From a virus: a stretch of DNA of 38,735 nucleotides. How positions within the stretch are numbered: the first letter of the stretch is position 1; each line of letters starts with the position of its first letter. The stretch lies in IMG/VR virus record IMGVR_UViG_3300045996_003610, positions 1 through 38,735 of that record; one strand, written 5' to 3'. The position numbers and the translations under genes are program-made. The notes under the pieces are model-generated. The model was given only the letters and a program-made list of their open reading frames with translations, searched no databases and was not told the DNA's origin. Positions 14,369 to 22,575 of this stretch are shown here, piece by piece.

Positions 14369-14593
14369 ATGGCCGTCAATGAATGCCTGCACGCGATGCT
14401 GGACAAGGCGTGGGAGAACAAGTCCCTGGATGAGATCATGAAGGCACCGCCGTCCGCCCTGGCAGGGGTCTCGGACAAGCAGGCCGAGGTCCTGAAGGAT
14501 GTCTTCAGGATCACGACCATCGAGCAGTTGGCCAATTCCCGCACCTTCGCCGCGGCCCAGACGCTGCAAAATCTGGCCCGCCTCAGCGGCTGA
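14369..14593 (+). CDS. small helix-hairpin-helix-like protein
   Basis: A 74-residue, all-helical protein. The segment P-P-S-A-L-A-G-V-S-D-K-Q-A-E-V-L-K-D-V-F, followed by I-T-T-I-E-Q-L-A-N, resembles a helix-hairpin-helix-like (SAM/HhH) module in which G-V-S-x-x-x-A is the hairpin turn; similar stretches occur in DUF4332-type and other small domains. Binding to DNA or protein is possible but not shown. The ATG is preceded by TTGGAGCGAAACC. It ends seven bases before the stop of a convergent gene. Confidence 0.55.
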   Translation: MAVNECLHAMLDKAWENKSLDEIMKAPPSALAGVSDKQAEVLKDVFRITTIEQLANSRTFAAAQTLQNLARLSG

Positions 14594-14600
14594 TCCCGAC

Positions 14601-14789
14601 TCAGGACGACGGGGCAGCGTTGCCCCGTCGGTACTCCTGCTCGGCGGTCAGCGGCTGCGGATTGCGGTTGAGCAGCCGCTCGACCTCGTGGATGATCGAC
14701 GGTTCCGCCACGAGGCGGTCCGCCAGGGCCTGGAGGACATCGTAATGGTCGGCATCCACCATGATGCTCGTGAAGCGGCCTCGGGTCAT
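14601..14789 (-). CDS. small hypothetical protein, 62 residues
   Basis: The start is set at 14789 by TTGGAG six bases upstream; a longer in-frame start at 14861 lacks this and overlaps the preceding gene end. The protein has an N-terminal strand (R-F-T-S-I-M-V-D-A-D) and a helix with L-Q-A-L-A-D-R-L, then E-V-E-R-L-L-N-R-N-P-Q. No family recognised. It is the last gene of the leftward nucleotide-metabolism run and converges on the helix-hairpin-helix-like gene. Confidence 0.52.
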   Translation of the reverse strand: MTRGRFTSIMVDADHYDVLQALADRLVAEPSIIHEVERLLNRNPQPLTAEQEYRRGNAAPSS

Positions 14790-14857
14790 CGAATTCTCCA
14801 AGTCTGAAAGGTAGCGGACCTTACCAGTGCCGTTTGGAGAATACCAGAGGCCCTGGG

Positions 14858-15214
14858 TCACCCCAGCGGACCGCGGAGCCCCGACAGGCCGGCCAGTCCG
14901 GCACCGGGCTGCGGCACCGCGATCTTGCTGGTGGCCTGGATGTACTGCCCGGCGGCATCCGAGCGGGCCTTGGCGTAGGCCACGATCTTGGAATACTCGA
15001 TCTTCAGCTTGGTCCCCTCGGCCGGGCCGACCATGAAGGGGGCCATGCCGATCACCCCCTGGCCGTTCTGGGCCTGCATCATGACCAGGGTCATCGGCAG
15101 GGTCAGAACGAAGTGATCGGCGTTGATCTCCAGGATCCGGGCGATGACTTCCTCGCCGGTGATCAGCTTGGCGGCGATGACCTCCTGGACGGAGATCGCT
15201 TTCTCGATCAGCAT
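14858..15214 (-). CDS. Sm-like (LSm-fold) phage protein
   Basis: A 118-residue protein. Residues 12-90 have the strand order and spacing of an Sm-like barrel: A-K-L-I-T-G-E-E-V-I-A-R-I-L-E (an Sm1-type strand pair around a G-E-E turn), D-H-F-V-L-T-L-P-M-T-L-V, then a loop and K-L-K-I-E-Y-S-K-I-V-A-Y-A-K as the later strands. Comparable small proteins are known from T4-like cyanophages. If the fold is right, it may bind RNA, as Hfq does, which would be of interest given the small-RNA array. The C-terminal 30 residues are G/A/P-rich. It starts 11 bases after nrdB, in the same run. Confidence 0.5.
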   Translation of the reverse strand: MLIEKAISVQEVIAAKLITGEEVIARILEINADHFVLTLPMTLVMMQAQNGQGVIGMAPFMVGPAEGTKLKIEYSKIVAYAKARSDAAGQYIQATSKIAVPQPGAGLAGLSGLRGPLG

Positions 15215-15225
15215 GGGCTTGCTCC

Positions 15226-16272
15226 TCAGAAATCGGTATCGTCGAGGCGGACTTCGCCCGCGATGCCGATCTGGTAGTTGGTCGGCCGCCGCTCGAAGAA
15301 GTTGGTCAGCGGGTCGAGATCCTGGAAATCCATGAACGGGAAGTTGTTCTTGCCGCCGAAGCGGAACTTGATCCCGAGCCGGCCGAGCCGCTGGTCGGCA
15401 CAGAACTTCAGGTACGACTCCATGTCGGCGGGCGACAACCCGGCGACCCCGAGCGACAGGGTCTCATTGGCGAACTGCATCTCGGCCGATATCGCCTCGG
15501 TCAGCATCGCGACGATCTCGCCCTCCATCCGGGCGTCCCAGAGGTGCGGGTACTGCTCCTTGACGACATCGACGAGGTCGAAGGCGACCTCCATGTGCAT
15601 GCTCTCGTCGCGGAACACCCAGTTGGTGATGTCGCCGAGGCCGTTCAGGACGCCTTTGGCCCTGAGGTAGTAAACGTAGGCGAAGGCCCCGTAGAAGAAC
15701 AACCCCTCGACCGCCGCCGCGAAGGTGATGAGGTTGAGCAGGAAGGTCCGCTTCTTCTCGTCATCGTCGAGGGTGTCGATTTCGTCCATCGCGTCCATCC
15801 ACTTGAAGCAGAAGTCCGCCTTGGTCTTGATCGAGGGAATGTTGTTGATCGCGGCAAACGCCTCGAACCGGTCCTGCATGTCCGGCAGGTAGTTGTCGAG
15901 CAGCGTCAGGTAAGCCTGGATGTGGAGGCTTTCCTCGAAGATCTGCCGGCCCATGTACATCCGGTACTCGGGCGAATTGACGTGCTTGTACAGGGTCAGG
16001 CAGGCGTTGTTGGCGACGACCGTATCGCCCGTCGCGAAGAAGGCGATGATGCGGCGGACGACGTGAAGCTCGGCCGGACTCAGCTTGTCCCGCAGATCGG
16101 CAACATCGGTCGAGAAGCTGACTTCCTGGACGGTCCAGGTGTTCTTCTGGGCGTTGATGAAGTGATCGTAGAACTGCGGGTAGAGCATCGGCCGCAGCGT
16201 CAGGGCGAAGCCTGGGTTCAGGATGCCCGTCTCGCCGGTGTTGTCCACGGTGTAGCTGTCGGTCGTTGCCAT
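15226..16272 (-). CDS. nrdB: ribonucleotide reductase class Ia, beta subunit
   Basis: A 348-residue R2 subunit; it makes the tyrosyl radical used by NrdA to reduce ribonucleoside diphosphates. The di-iron ligands can be placed: D83, E114 with H117 (E-S-L-H), E189 (V-E-G-L-F-F-Y) and E223 with H226 (E-S-M-H). The radical tyrosine is Y121, four residues after H117, as in E. coli NrdB (H118/Y122). Length is typical. The C-terminus ends in acidic residues and F, as expected for the tail that docks on NrdA. It follows nrdA and a mazG-like gene in one leftward run. Confidence 0.95.
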   Translation of the reverse strand: MATTDSYTVDNTGETGILNPGFALTLRPMLYPQFYDHFINAQKNTWTVQEVSFSTDVADLRDKLSPAELHVVRRIIAFFATGDTVVANNACLTLYKHVNSPEYRMYMGRQIFEESLHIQAYLTLLDNYLPDMQDRFEAFAAINNIPSIKTKADFCFKWMDAMDEIDTLDDDEKKRTFLLNLITFAAAVEGLFFYGAFAYVYYLRAKGVLNGLGDITNWVFRDESMHMEVAFDLVDVVKEQYPHLWDARMEGEIVAMLTEAISAEMQFANETLSLGVAGLSPADMESYLKFCADQRLGRLGIKFRFGGKNNFPFMDFQDLDPLTNFFERRPTNYQIGIAGEVRLDDTDF

Positions 16273-16351
16273 TGTATCGGCCCCCTTGGAATGCGTTAGG
16301 GGGCTGATACACGAGCTTTAGTTAACCACCGGTAAAGCAGCCGGTATTTTC

Positions 16352-16774
16352 TCACTCGGCGGCGGGCGTGTTGCCGTTCGCCGCCGCCAGCTTGACCCGC
16401 TCGATGATGCCGGCAATGTCCGGCGGGGAGTAGTTTTTCCCCTTCAAAACCTTGCCGTCCTCGCGGTAGATCGGCAGGCCGGTGTCGGGATCCAGCTTCG
16501 ACATGTTCGAGCGGTGGACCTCGTTGAACACTTCGTCCAGCGGAATCCCGTAGGCGACCGCGGTCCCGAGGGCGATGTACAGGATGTCCGCCAGGGCGTC
16601 GGCGATCTCGACGATGTCGTCGTTGGCCTCGCCCTCCAGGTACTCGTTGAATTCCTCGCGGAGCAGCTTGACCCGCAGGTCACGGGTCTCGATGTCCGGC
16701 AGGGCCGGGGTCAGGCTGCGGGCACAGTTGTAGACGGTGTGGAATTCCCACAGCTTGGCAAATGCGTCTCTCAT
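16352..16774 (-). CDS. MazG-type nucleotide pyrophosphohydrolase
   Basis: A 140-residue all-helical protein of the MazG/phosphoribosyl-ATP pyrophosphohydrolase group. The metal-binding pattern is visible: E40-E41-x-x-E44 and D59-x-x-x-D63 (D-A-L-A-D), followed by Y-I-A-L-G-T-A-V-A-Y-G-I-P. These enzymes hydrolyse (d)NTPs or related nucleotides to monophosphates; phage versions have been proposed to tune nucleotide pools or (p)ppGpp. The ATG at 16774 is preferred over an upstream TTG because AAGGA precedes it. Its place between nrdA and nrdB supports a role in nucleotide metabolism. Confidence 0.85.
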   Translation of the reverse strand: MRDAFAKLWEFHTVYNCARSLTPALPDIETRDLRVKLLREEFNEYLEGEANDDIVEIADALADILYIALGTAVAYGIPLDEVFNEVHRSNMSKLDPDTGLPIYREDGKVLKGKNYSPPDIAGIIERVKLAAANGNTPAAE

Positions 16775-16824
16775 CGGAAAAATATCCTTCGAAATCAATA
16801 GGAGTGCTGGTAAATCCGGAGCTT

Positions 16825-16847
16825 GGAGGAGCCCCTCGGGCTCCTCC
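16825..16847 (-). terminator. intercistronic hairpin after nrdA
   Basis: A perfect ten-pair inverted repeat GGAGGAGCCC/GGGCTCCTCC with a three-base loop, 13 bases after the nrdA stop and before the mazG-like gene. There is no T-run, so it may be an RNA-processing or stabilising hairpin rather than a full terminator. Confidence 0.55.
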
Positions 16848-16859
16848 GTAGGGACATAG

Positions 16860-19262
16860 TCAGGTGCAGCTTTCGCAGATGTCCGGGTTTTCCGGGGCCG
16901 ACGCGGCCGGTGCCGCGGCGGTGACCGTCTTGGCGATGCTGGTGGCGGACCGCGACCGCAGGTAGTAGGTGGTCCGGATGCCCTGCTCCCAGGCGTACTT
17001 GTACATCGACGACAGCTTCTCGATGGTCGGGGTCTCGACGAAAAGGTTGAGCGAGGCCGACTGGTCGATGAACCAGCCCCGCTCGACCATGTGGTCGATC
17101 AGGGCCTTCTGCTTGATCTCCCACGAGGTCTTGTAGAGAGCCCGCACGTCGGCCGGCAGTTCGGCGATGCCCTGGACCGAGCCGTTGGCCATCTTCAGGC
17201 GGTCGATCATGCCCTGGTTCCACAGGCCGCGGCTCTTCAGGTCGTTGATCAGGTGGCGGTTGATCGCGACGAACTCGCCCGTCAGGGTTTCCCGCTTGAA
17301 CATGTTCGAGATCTGCGGCTCGATGGCCTCGTTGCAGCCGGCAATCGCCGAGATCGTGACCGTCGGGGCGATGGCGATCAGCAGCGAGTTCCGCAGGCCG
17401 TGGACCTTGATCTGTTCCCGAAGGGCATCCCAGCGGGCCGGATCGGTCACCTTGTCGGCCTTGCCCGCCAGATCGAACTGGAGGCGGCCGTGGGCGGCGT
17501 GGGTGTGCTCGAAGTCCTGGTGGGGGCCGTGGACCTTGGACAGTTCCAGGCTGGCCTGGAGGGCGTTGTAGTAGACCTCCTCGGAGATCCGGCGGGACAG
17601 GTCGATGGCCTCGCGGCTCTCGTAGGGCAGGCCAAGCTGGAACAGCATGTCCTGATACCCCATCAGGCCCAGGCCGACAGGACGCCAGCGGGCGTTCGAC
17701 GCCTTGGCCTCGACCGTCGGGTAGAAGTTGCGGTCGATCACGCGGTCCAGGTACTTGACCGCGGTCCGCACCGTCAGGGCCAGCTTCGCCCAATCGACCT
17801 TGCCGTCGCGGACGTGCTGCGACAGATTGACGGAACCGAGATTGCACACCGCGGTCTCGCCGCCCTCGATGTACTCGGTCTGGCCGGTCGGCAGATCGAC
17901 CGACAGGACGTTGATGTTGGCGGTCGAACCCCTCAACGCGTCAATGTTGCCGACTTTCTTGGTGCCCGCGTGAGTGGGCTCCAAAATCTCCGTGCACAAA
18001 TTTGACGAGTGCACCACCGAGCCGTTGACCGCGGTGTTGCACCGCAGGTTCGACGAATCCTTCCAGCACATCCAGCCGTTGCCGGTCTCCGCGAGGGTCT
18101 TCATCATCCGGTGGTAGATCACGCGGGCCGGGATCTGGCGGACGACCTTGCCGGCCGCCTCAAGCTCCAGGTAGCGGGCTTCGTACGCTTCGCCGAACAG
18201 GTCGGTCAGTTCCGGGGCGACCGCCGGGTCGATCAGGCTCCAGGTCTGGTCGGCCACCACCCGCTTCATGAACAGGTCGGGGATCCAGTTGGCGAGGTTC
18301 AGGTTGTAGGCCCGCTTCTCGAAGTCTCCGGTGTTGTCGCGGAGTTCCAGGAACTCCATGATGTCCGGATGGTGGGTCTCCAGGTAGATCGCCGCCGCCC
18401 CCTTCCGTTTGCCGCCCTGGTTGACCGCGGCGACGTTGGCCGACAGGGCGTGGGCGAACGGCCCCATGCCATTCGACTTGCCGTTGGTGCCCTTGATCAG
18501 CGAACCGCTGCCGCGGACCCGCGACAGGCTGAGGCCGATGCCGCCGGCCCACTTGGACAGCGAGGCGATGTCGGTCTTCCGCTTCTGGATGTCGGCCAGT
18601 TCGTCCAGCGGGCTGTCGAGCAGATAGCACGACGACATCTGGGCGTGGCGGGTCCCCGAGTTGAACAGCGTCGGGGTCGAGGTCAGGTAGGACAGGCCGG
18701 ACAGCAGGTCATAGAGTTCGACCGCCTCGCGGACCGTCTCGGCCAGCCCGCAGGCGACCCGGAGCAGCCAGTACTGCGGCGTCTCGGTGATCTGGCGGGT
18801 GATCGGGTGACGCAGCAGGTAGCGGTCGTAGACGATCCGCAGCCCGTAGTACTCGAACAGGTTGGTCCGGTCCTTCCGGATCGCCGCGTTGAGCTTCCGC
18901 TTGTTGGCCAGCACGAAGGCGTGGACCTCGTCCGAGATCAGCCCCTGGGCGTGGTTGGTCTCGATGCTGTCGCTGAAGCTGTTGATGTCCTGGCGGTCAA
19001 CCTCCTTGGCGAGGTAGGAGGCCAGCAGGCGGGCGGCGGCCTTGCTGTAGATCGGGTCCTGGGTGATCAGGCCGACGGCGGTCCGGATGCTCAGTTCGTC
19101 CAGTTCCTTGGACGTGACGCCGTCGTACAGGCCACCGACGGTCTTGTAGGCGATGTCGCCGTAATCGATGCCCTCCAGGCCGTCGCAGCTTCGGGCGACC
19201 GACTTGGTGATCTTCTCGATGTTGACGGTTTCGAGGGTGCCGTTACGTTTCCGGACCTTCAT
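16860..19262 (-). CDS. nrdA: ribonucleotide reductase class Ia, alpha subunit
   Basis: An 800-residue catalytic subunit. Residues 1-90 form an ATP-cone (V-R-K-R-N-G pattern), so dATP control is likely. Catalytic residues are in place: C212 (M-S-S-C-Y) and C473 (A-V-C-N-L-G-S) as the redox pair, N421/C423/E425 (N-L-C-T-E) as the active-site triad, a Y-Y pair in T-Y-Y-L-R-S for radical transfer, and a C-terminal C-E-S-C-T as the disulphide shuttle. The loop between C423 and C473 is about 50 residues, against 23 in E. coli. The start is chosen at the second of two adjacent ATGs, six bases after GAAGGG. Runs with mazG-like and nrdB. Confidence 0.95.
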   Translation of the reverse strand: MKVRKRNGTLETVNIEKITKSVARSCDGLEGIDYGDIAYKTVGGLYDGVTSKELDELSIRTAVGLITQDPIYSKAAARLLASYLAKEVDRQDINSFSDSIETNHAQGLISDEVHAFVLANKRKLNAAIRKDRTNLFEYYGLRIVYDRYLLRHPITRQITETPQYWLLRVACGLAETVREAVELYDLLSGLSYLTSTPTLFNSGTRHAQMSSCYLLDSPLDELADIQKRKTDIASLSKWAGGIGLSLSRVRGSGSLIKGTNGKSNGMGPFAHALSANVAAVNQGGKRKGAAAIYLETHHPDIMEFLELRDNTGDFEKRAYNLNLANWIPDLFMKRVVADQTWSLIDPAVAPELTDLFGEAYEARYLELEAAGKVVRQIPARVIYHRMMKTLAETGNGWMCWKDSSNLRCNTAVNGSVVHSSNLCTEILEPTHAGTKKVGNIDALRGSTANINVLSVDLPTGQTEYIEGGETAVCNLGSVNLSQHVRDGKVDWAKLALTVRTAVKYLDRVIDRNFYPTVEAKASNARWRPVGLGLMGYQDMLFQLGLPYESREAIDLSRRISEEVYYNALQASLELSKVHGPHQDFEHTHAAHGRLQFDLAGKADKVTDPARWDALREQIKVHGLRNSLLIAIAPTVTISAIAGCNEAIEPQISNMFKRETLTGEFVAINRHLINDLKSRGLWNQGMIDRLKMANGSVQGIAELPADVRALYKTSWEIKQKALIDHMVERGWFIDQSASLNLFVETPTIEKLSSMYKYAWEQGIRTTYYLRSRSATSIAKTVTAAAPAASAPENPDICESCT

Positions 19263-19290
19263 CATGAACCCTTCTCTCATAGTCCTGCGG

Positions 19291-19329
19291 CCCACCGGTG
19301 CTACCGGACGGTTGGTTCTCACCGGTGGG
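19291..19329 (-). promoter_or_regulatory. inverted repeat in the nrdA leader
   Basis: CCCACCGGTG (19291-19300) and CACCGGTGGG (19320-19329) pair perfectly over ten bases around a 19-base loop, 28 bases before the nrdA start. Placement suggests a leader hairpin or operator for nrdA. No T-run follows on the minus strand. Confidence 0.45.
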
Positions 19330-19388
19330 GATGATTTGTTCGCCGGGCAGTACCGCCGGCTTGTCTCACAGGAAGCTATGAGGTCAGG

Positions 19389-19853
19389 TCATTTCACGGC
19401 AATATATTTGCCGCCGCTGTAGGCATAACTTTCAATCGTCGCGGCACTCTGCTCAAGTGCTTGAATTTGGGCCACTTTTCCAATGTCAAAATTCAAAACG
19501 TTCTGGCCGTCAACAACCACGACCGTCAGGTAGCCCGCCGCGGTGTCGCGGACCACCCGAATGAGGATGCGGTCCTGCCACCGGTTCTCACCCACCAGCA
19601 GGAGGGTGTGGGCCATCAGGATCGCGAGGCCGGTCGGGCAGACCAGACCGTCGTTCAGGATCTCCCAGGGACCCGGCCACGTCTCGGGCCGGTCCCAGTC
19701 CACGCAGTAGGTCACCTGCGGGCAGCGGGACCAGAAGGCAGCCACCGCCCGAAGCTGCTCGGCGTCGCTCTGGTCCTCGGTCAGCGTGGCCCGAAAGTCC
19801 CTCCAGACCCGCATCCGGTTCTCCGGGCGGGCGGTCAGAATGTCGGTCGTCAT
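19389..19853 (-). CDS. hypothetical protein with W-P-G-P-W-E motif
   Basis: A 154-residue protein. The motif W-P-G-P-W-E-I-L-N-D-G, followed by C-P-T-G-L-A-I-L-M-A-H-T-L-L-L, recalls a group of uncharacterised proteins I associate with T4-like phages, but I cannot name the family. The C-terminal half is strand-rich (I-L-I-R-V-V-R-D, L-T-V-V-V-V-D-G-Q-N-V-L-N-F) and ends K-Y-I-A-V-K. No signal peptide. It follows the beta-helix gene by nine bases, so the two are probably made together; a structural or assembly role for the tail spike is possible. Confidence 0.6.
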   Translation of the reverse strand: MTTDILTARPENRMRVWRDFRATLTEDQSDAEQLRAVAAFWSRCPQVTYCVDWDRPETWPGPWEILNDGLVCPTGLAILMAHTLLLVGENRWQDRILIRVVRDTAAGYLTVVVVDGQNVLNFDIGKVAQIQALEQSAATIESYAYSGGKYIAVK

Positions 19854-19861
19854 GGCTCTCC

Positions 19862-21856
19862 TCAGGCTTTCCAGAGACGGCTGGAGATGCGGGCCGTAGC
19901 ATCGGCCCCGGTGTTGCTGTAGGTCATCCGCAGGCGGGCGGCGGTGCCGCTGCCGACGATCCGGAAATTGAACGCCACCGCGACCGCTCCGTAGGGCTCG
20001 TGGTAGTCGTCGTCGAACTGGATCGGACTGGCCGAGGCCGGGTCCACGGTCAGCTTGATCACGCCCATCCGGCGGTTGGCCCCCTGGCGGAGCGAGTACT
20101 CGACGAACATCGTGTCGTGAATCGTCGCGTCGAACTCGACCACCCCGGCGTCACTGCGGCCGTCCGGGATATCGCCGCTGGTGCCGGCCGGCAGCAGCAG
20201 GCCGAAGCTGTTGACCGGGAAGATGTGGACGCTGCCGGTGTAGAAGTCGGTGTTCTGGATCAGCGGGATGCCCGGTACGACCACGAGGTTGCGGTCGGTG
20301 TCGTTGTAGACGCGGGGCAGCCGCGGTCGGTCGTTGCGGCGGGGGTTGGTCACCGGGTCGTACCACGCGAAGCCGCCGCAGTTGACGGCGGTCAGGTCGT
20401 CGCGGAAGAACGAGTCGCCGATCACGTAGTTGCCGACCGCCCCGCCCGCGAAGCCGTCGTTGTAGAAGAAGATGCACTCGTACAGGGCGGTGGCACAGAG
20501 GCTGCCGGTCGCCACGTCGCAGTCAGCGGTCAGGCGGCGGCCGACGGTCTGGTGGTGGCAGCCGATGGTGCCGTTGCCGCCGGCCGAGGTGAACACGGCG
20601 AAGCCGTAGCGGGCGACGTTCGAGAAGTAGCAGTTGACCGCGGTGACGTTCTTCGGACCGTAAATGGTCGAGAGCGGGGCACCGGGGGCACGGTCGGCCG
20701 GGACACCCCAGCGGCTCTCGGACTCGCCCAGATTGATGGCGTCGTAGACGTTCTCGATGTGGCTGTTGCGGATCGCGACCTGGGTCACGTCGGCGACGGA
20801 CGAGACGCCGAACAGGCGGCCGGCCAGCCGGCAGCCGTCGATGTGGATCCGGTGGGGCGGCTTCTCCGTCGTGACCGCGGTCCGCGGCGGCCCCTCGATC
20901 TTGACCGCCGCCATCCGGAGGCGGCTGTCGCTGGCGGTCTTCATGCCGGCCTGATAGGGATCGTCGTCGCACCGGTAACCGCTCTGGCTGTCCAGTTCGC
21001 AGCCCTCCAGGGTGACGTTCTCGCAGTTCCGCAGCCGGACGATGTGGCCCTCGGCGTTGCGGTTGATGAAGGTGATGCCGCTGACCGTGATGTCCTCGAC
21101 GCGGCCCAGGTCGTCGTTGCGGCCGGTCACCGGGTTGCTGTCGAAATCGAACTCCATCGGCAGGGTTTCATCGGGTCCCGTGGTGGTACCGGTGAACTGG
21201 GCGGTGCCGACGACGAACGACTTCCGCGAGCCCGGCAGGTTGGTCCAGTTCGCCAGATCGTCCAGGATGATGACCGTCCGGCCGGCCCCGTCGCCGACCA
21301 GGACGGTCTTGTGCAGCAGCGGGATCGGCTGGTTGATGATGTAGACGCCGGCCGGGACGTACAGGGCCTTGGCGGTCAGGAAATTGGCGTTGGGGTTTTC
21401 GGGATCCGATGCTGCGAAGCGTTTGCTGCTGTCGCGGCCGAACAGATCGTAGACCGCCCGGCGGAAGTTCAGGGTTTCCTCGGCGATCAGGGCCGCGGTT
21501 TCCCCGCCGTCGCCGCGGACGCCGTAGGACTGGACGCTGACCCGGTCATCCAGGCGTTCCTGGAGCAGCCGCGGCACCTGCCAGCCGGCTGTCACGGTGG
21601 GCTCCAGCTTGCCGGTGCTGGGATTGAACCGGCGGTTGAGATAGCGGTACTTGAGGCGGTCGAGCAGCGGGCTGTGCTCGGTCATCACCTCGGTATTGCC
21701 GGGCCGCGGGGCTCCCTCGGAAACTTCGCCGTTGCCGATGAAGAGACGGCGTTGGTCCATGGCCCAGCCCAACTCGCCCGCGGCCAGATTGACCCCGGTG
21801 AGGTCCTCAAGGAGACCGCGTCTTTGCTGGATTCTGCTGATCGTGACTACTGCCAT
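19862..21856 (-). CDS. beta-helix (pectate-lyase-like) tail spike or fibre protein
   Basis: A 664-residue protein. Residues 1-60 (I-S-R-I-Q-Q-R-R-G, A-A-G-E-L-G-W, R-R-L-F-I-G-N-G) form a module typical of the N-termini of phage tail proteins such as the Mtd-type receptor-binding proteins. Residues about 100-560 have the repeated short-strand pattern of a right-handed beta-helix (I-I-N-Q-P-I-P-L, V-T-L-E-G-C-E-L, I-H-I-D-G-C-R-L, V-A-I-R-N-S-H-I-E-N-V, V-T-A-V-N-C-Y-F), as in pectate-lyase-superfamily spikes. The C-terminal 100 residues are strand-rich. The likely role is host-surface binding, perhaps polysaccharide cleavage; no catalytic residues can be assigned. A late-promoter-like box lies 37 bases upstream. 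Confidence 0.8.
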   Translation of the reverse strand: MAVVTISRIQQRRGLLEDLTGVNLAAGELGWAMDQRRLFIGNGEVSEGAPRPGNTEVMTEHSPLLDRLKYRYLNRRFNPSTGKLEPTVTAGWQVPRLLQERLDDRVSVQSYGVRGDGGETAALIAEETLNFRRAVYDLFGRDSSKRFAASDPENPNANFLTAKALYVPAGVYIINQPIPLLHKTVLVGDGAGRTVIILDDLANWTNLPGSRKSFVVGTAQFTGTTTGPDETLPMEFDFDSNPVTGRNDDLGRVEDITVSGITFINRNAEGHIVRLRNCENVTLEGCELDSQSGYRCDDDPYQAGMKTASDSRLRMAAVKIEGPPRTAVTTEKPPHRIHIDGCRLAGRLFGVSSVADVTQVAIRNSHIENVYDAINLGESESRWGVPADRAPGAPLSTIYGPKNVTAVNCYFSNVARYGFAVFTSAGGNGTIGCHHQTVGRRLTADCDVATGSLCATALYECIFFYNDGFAGGAVGNYVIGDSFFRDDLTAVNCGGFAWYDPVTNPRRNDRPRLPRVYNDTDRNLVVVPGIPLIQNTDFYTGSVHIFPVNSFGLLLPAGTSGDIPDGRSDAGVVEFDATIHDTMFVEYSLRQGANRRMGVIKLTVDPASASPIQFDDDYHEPYGAVAVAFNFRIVGSGTAARLRMTYSNTGADATARISSRLWKA

Positions 21857-21893
21857 AGTATTACCCTCTTTGTCGGCTTCCGGACCGTTGGGG

Positions 21894-21900
21894 TATTTAT
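21894..21900 (-). promoter_or_regulatory. late-promoter-like box ATAAATA
   Basis: CATAAATA on the minus strand, 37 bases before the beta-helix gene start at 21856, overlapping the last codons of the exonuclease gene. Consistent with late expression of a tail protein after an early gene. Confidence 0.5.
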
Positions 21901-22574
21901 GTGTTATTCACCTGAGTGTAGAAGTTCTCGACGCGGCGAGCCCAGTCGGCGGCGTGCTTGTCGAAGTCCTTGGTCGTGAAGGTGAATTCCTGGTACTTCA
22001 GGTCTCGCGAGACCATGAAGATCACGCCCTTGCGGATATTGGTGCCGTAGACTTCGTTGTGGGCCAGGGAATACGCCGTAAGCTGGTGAATATAGTTCAG
22101 GATCTGATCGAGCTTCTTGGGCTTTTTGGTCGTCTTGAAGTCCATGATCGCCTCGTCGCCGTCATGGATGCCGACGAGGTCGGTCGTGCCGGCGTACAGG
22201 CCCGGATAGTAGAGCGGCACCTCGACGCCCCAGACCTCGGTCACGTTCTTCAGGCCGTTCTCGATGATCACGTCGGCCATGTCGGCGGCTTTCTTGCGGA
22301 TCAGGTTGGATCCGCCCGGCCGCGGCTGTCCCAGTAGATAATTCTCCAGTCCGGCGTGCATCAGGGTGCCGAGATCGGTCGCTTCCTTGCTGACCTGGGC
22401 GGCCTTCTCCTCGCCGATCCACGCTTTCCAGGCTTCCAGGCCGGACTTGTCGGATGTCCGGTCGAGCACGGTGGTGACCGAGGGGTGGGTGCCGGTCGGC
22501 GTGTGATAGACCCGGTAGCCGCTGGGGTGGGTGTCCCGGATAATTTCCTGGTACTTGAAATGCTCAACAATCAT
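21897..22574 (-). CDS. PD-(D/E)XK exonuclease, RecB/MGME1-like
   Basis: A 225-residue nuclease. Family motifs in order: P-S-V-T-T-V-L (residues 31-37), G-T-L-M-H73-A-G-L-E, E118-V-P, G-T-T-D132-L-V-G, I-M-D145-F-K147-T-T-K-K and Q164-L-T-A-Y168. D132, D145 and K147 are the metal-binding and catalytic residues of the RecB/Cas4-like group; mitochondrial MGME1 is the best-known relative. It probably degrades single- or double-stranded ends during recombination, DNA processing or host DNA breakdown. The ATG is one base after a perfect 12-pair hairpin that buries its AGGG ribosome-binding site. Confidence 0.88.
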   Translation of the reverse strand: MIVEHFKYQEIIRDTHPSGYRVYHTPTGTHPSVTTVLDRTSDKSGLEAWKAWIGEEKAAQVSKEATDLGTLMHAGLENYLLGQPRPGGSNLIRKKAADMADVIIENGLKNVTEVWGVEVPLYYPGLYAGTTDLVGIHDGDEAIMDFKTTKKPKKLDQILNYIHQLTAYSLAHNEVYGTNIRKGVIFMVSRDLKYQEFTFTTKDFDKHAADWARRVENFYTQVNNT

Positions 22575-22575
22575 G

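Noticed and set aside
16859-16859. Intein or intron in nrdA
   Set aside because: The extra loop is only about 27 residues and lacks intein splice motifs; the frame is uninterrupted.
18009-19334. 441-codon plus-strand frame across nrdA
   Set aside because: Shadow of nrdA; the minus strand carries all catalytic residues.
19398-19412. NrdR-box-like palindrome GGCAA-TATAT-TTGCC upstream of nrdA
   Set aside because: It lies in the last codons of the upstream gene, about 135 bases from the nrdA start, is unpaired, and matches the NrdR consensus poorly.
20000-21979. 659-codon open frame on the plus strand across the beta-helix gene
   Set aside because: Antisense shadow caused by GC-rich codons; low-complexity R/V/G/A/D composition, no ribosome-binding site, and the minus-strand gene has clear family features.
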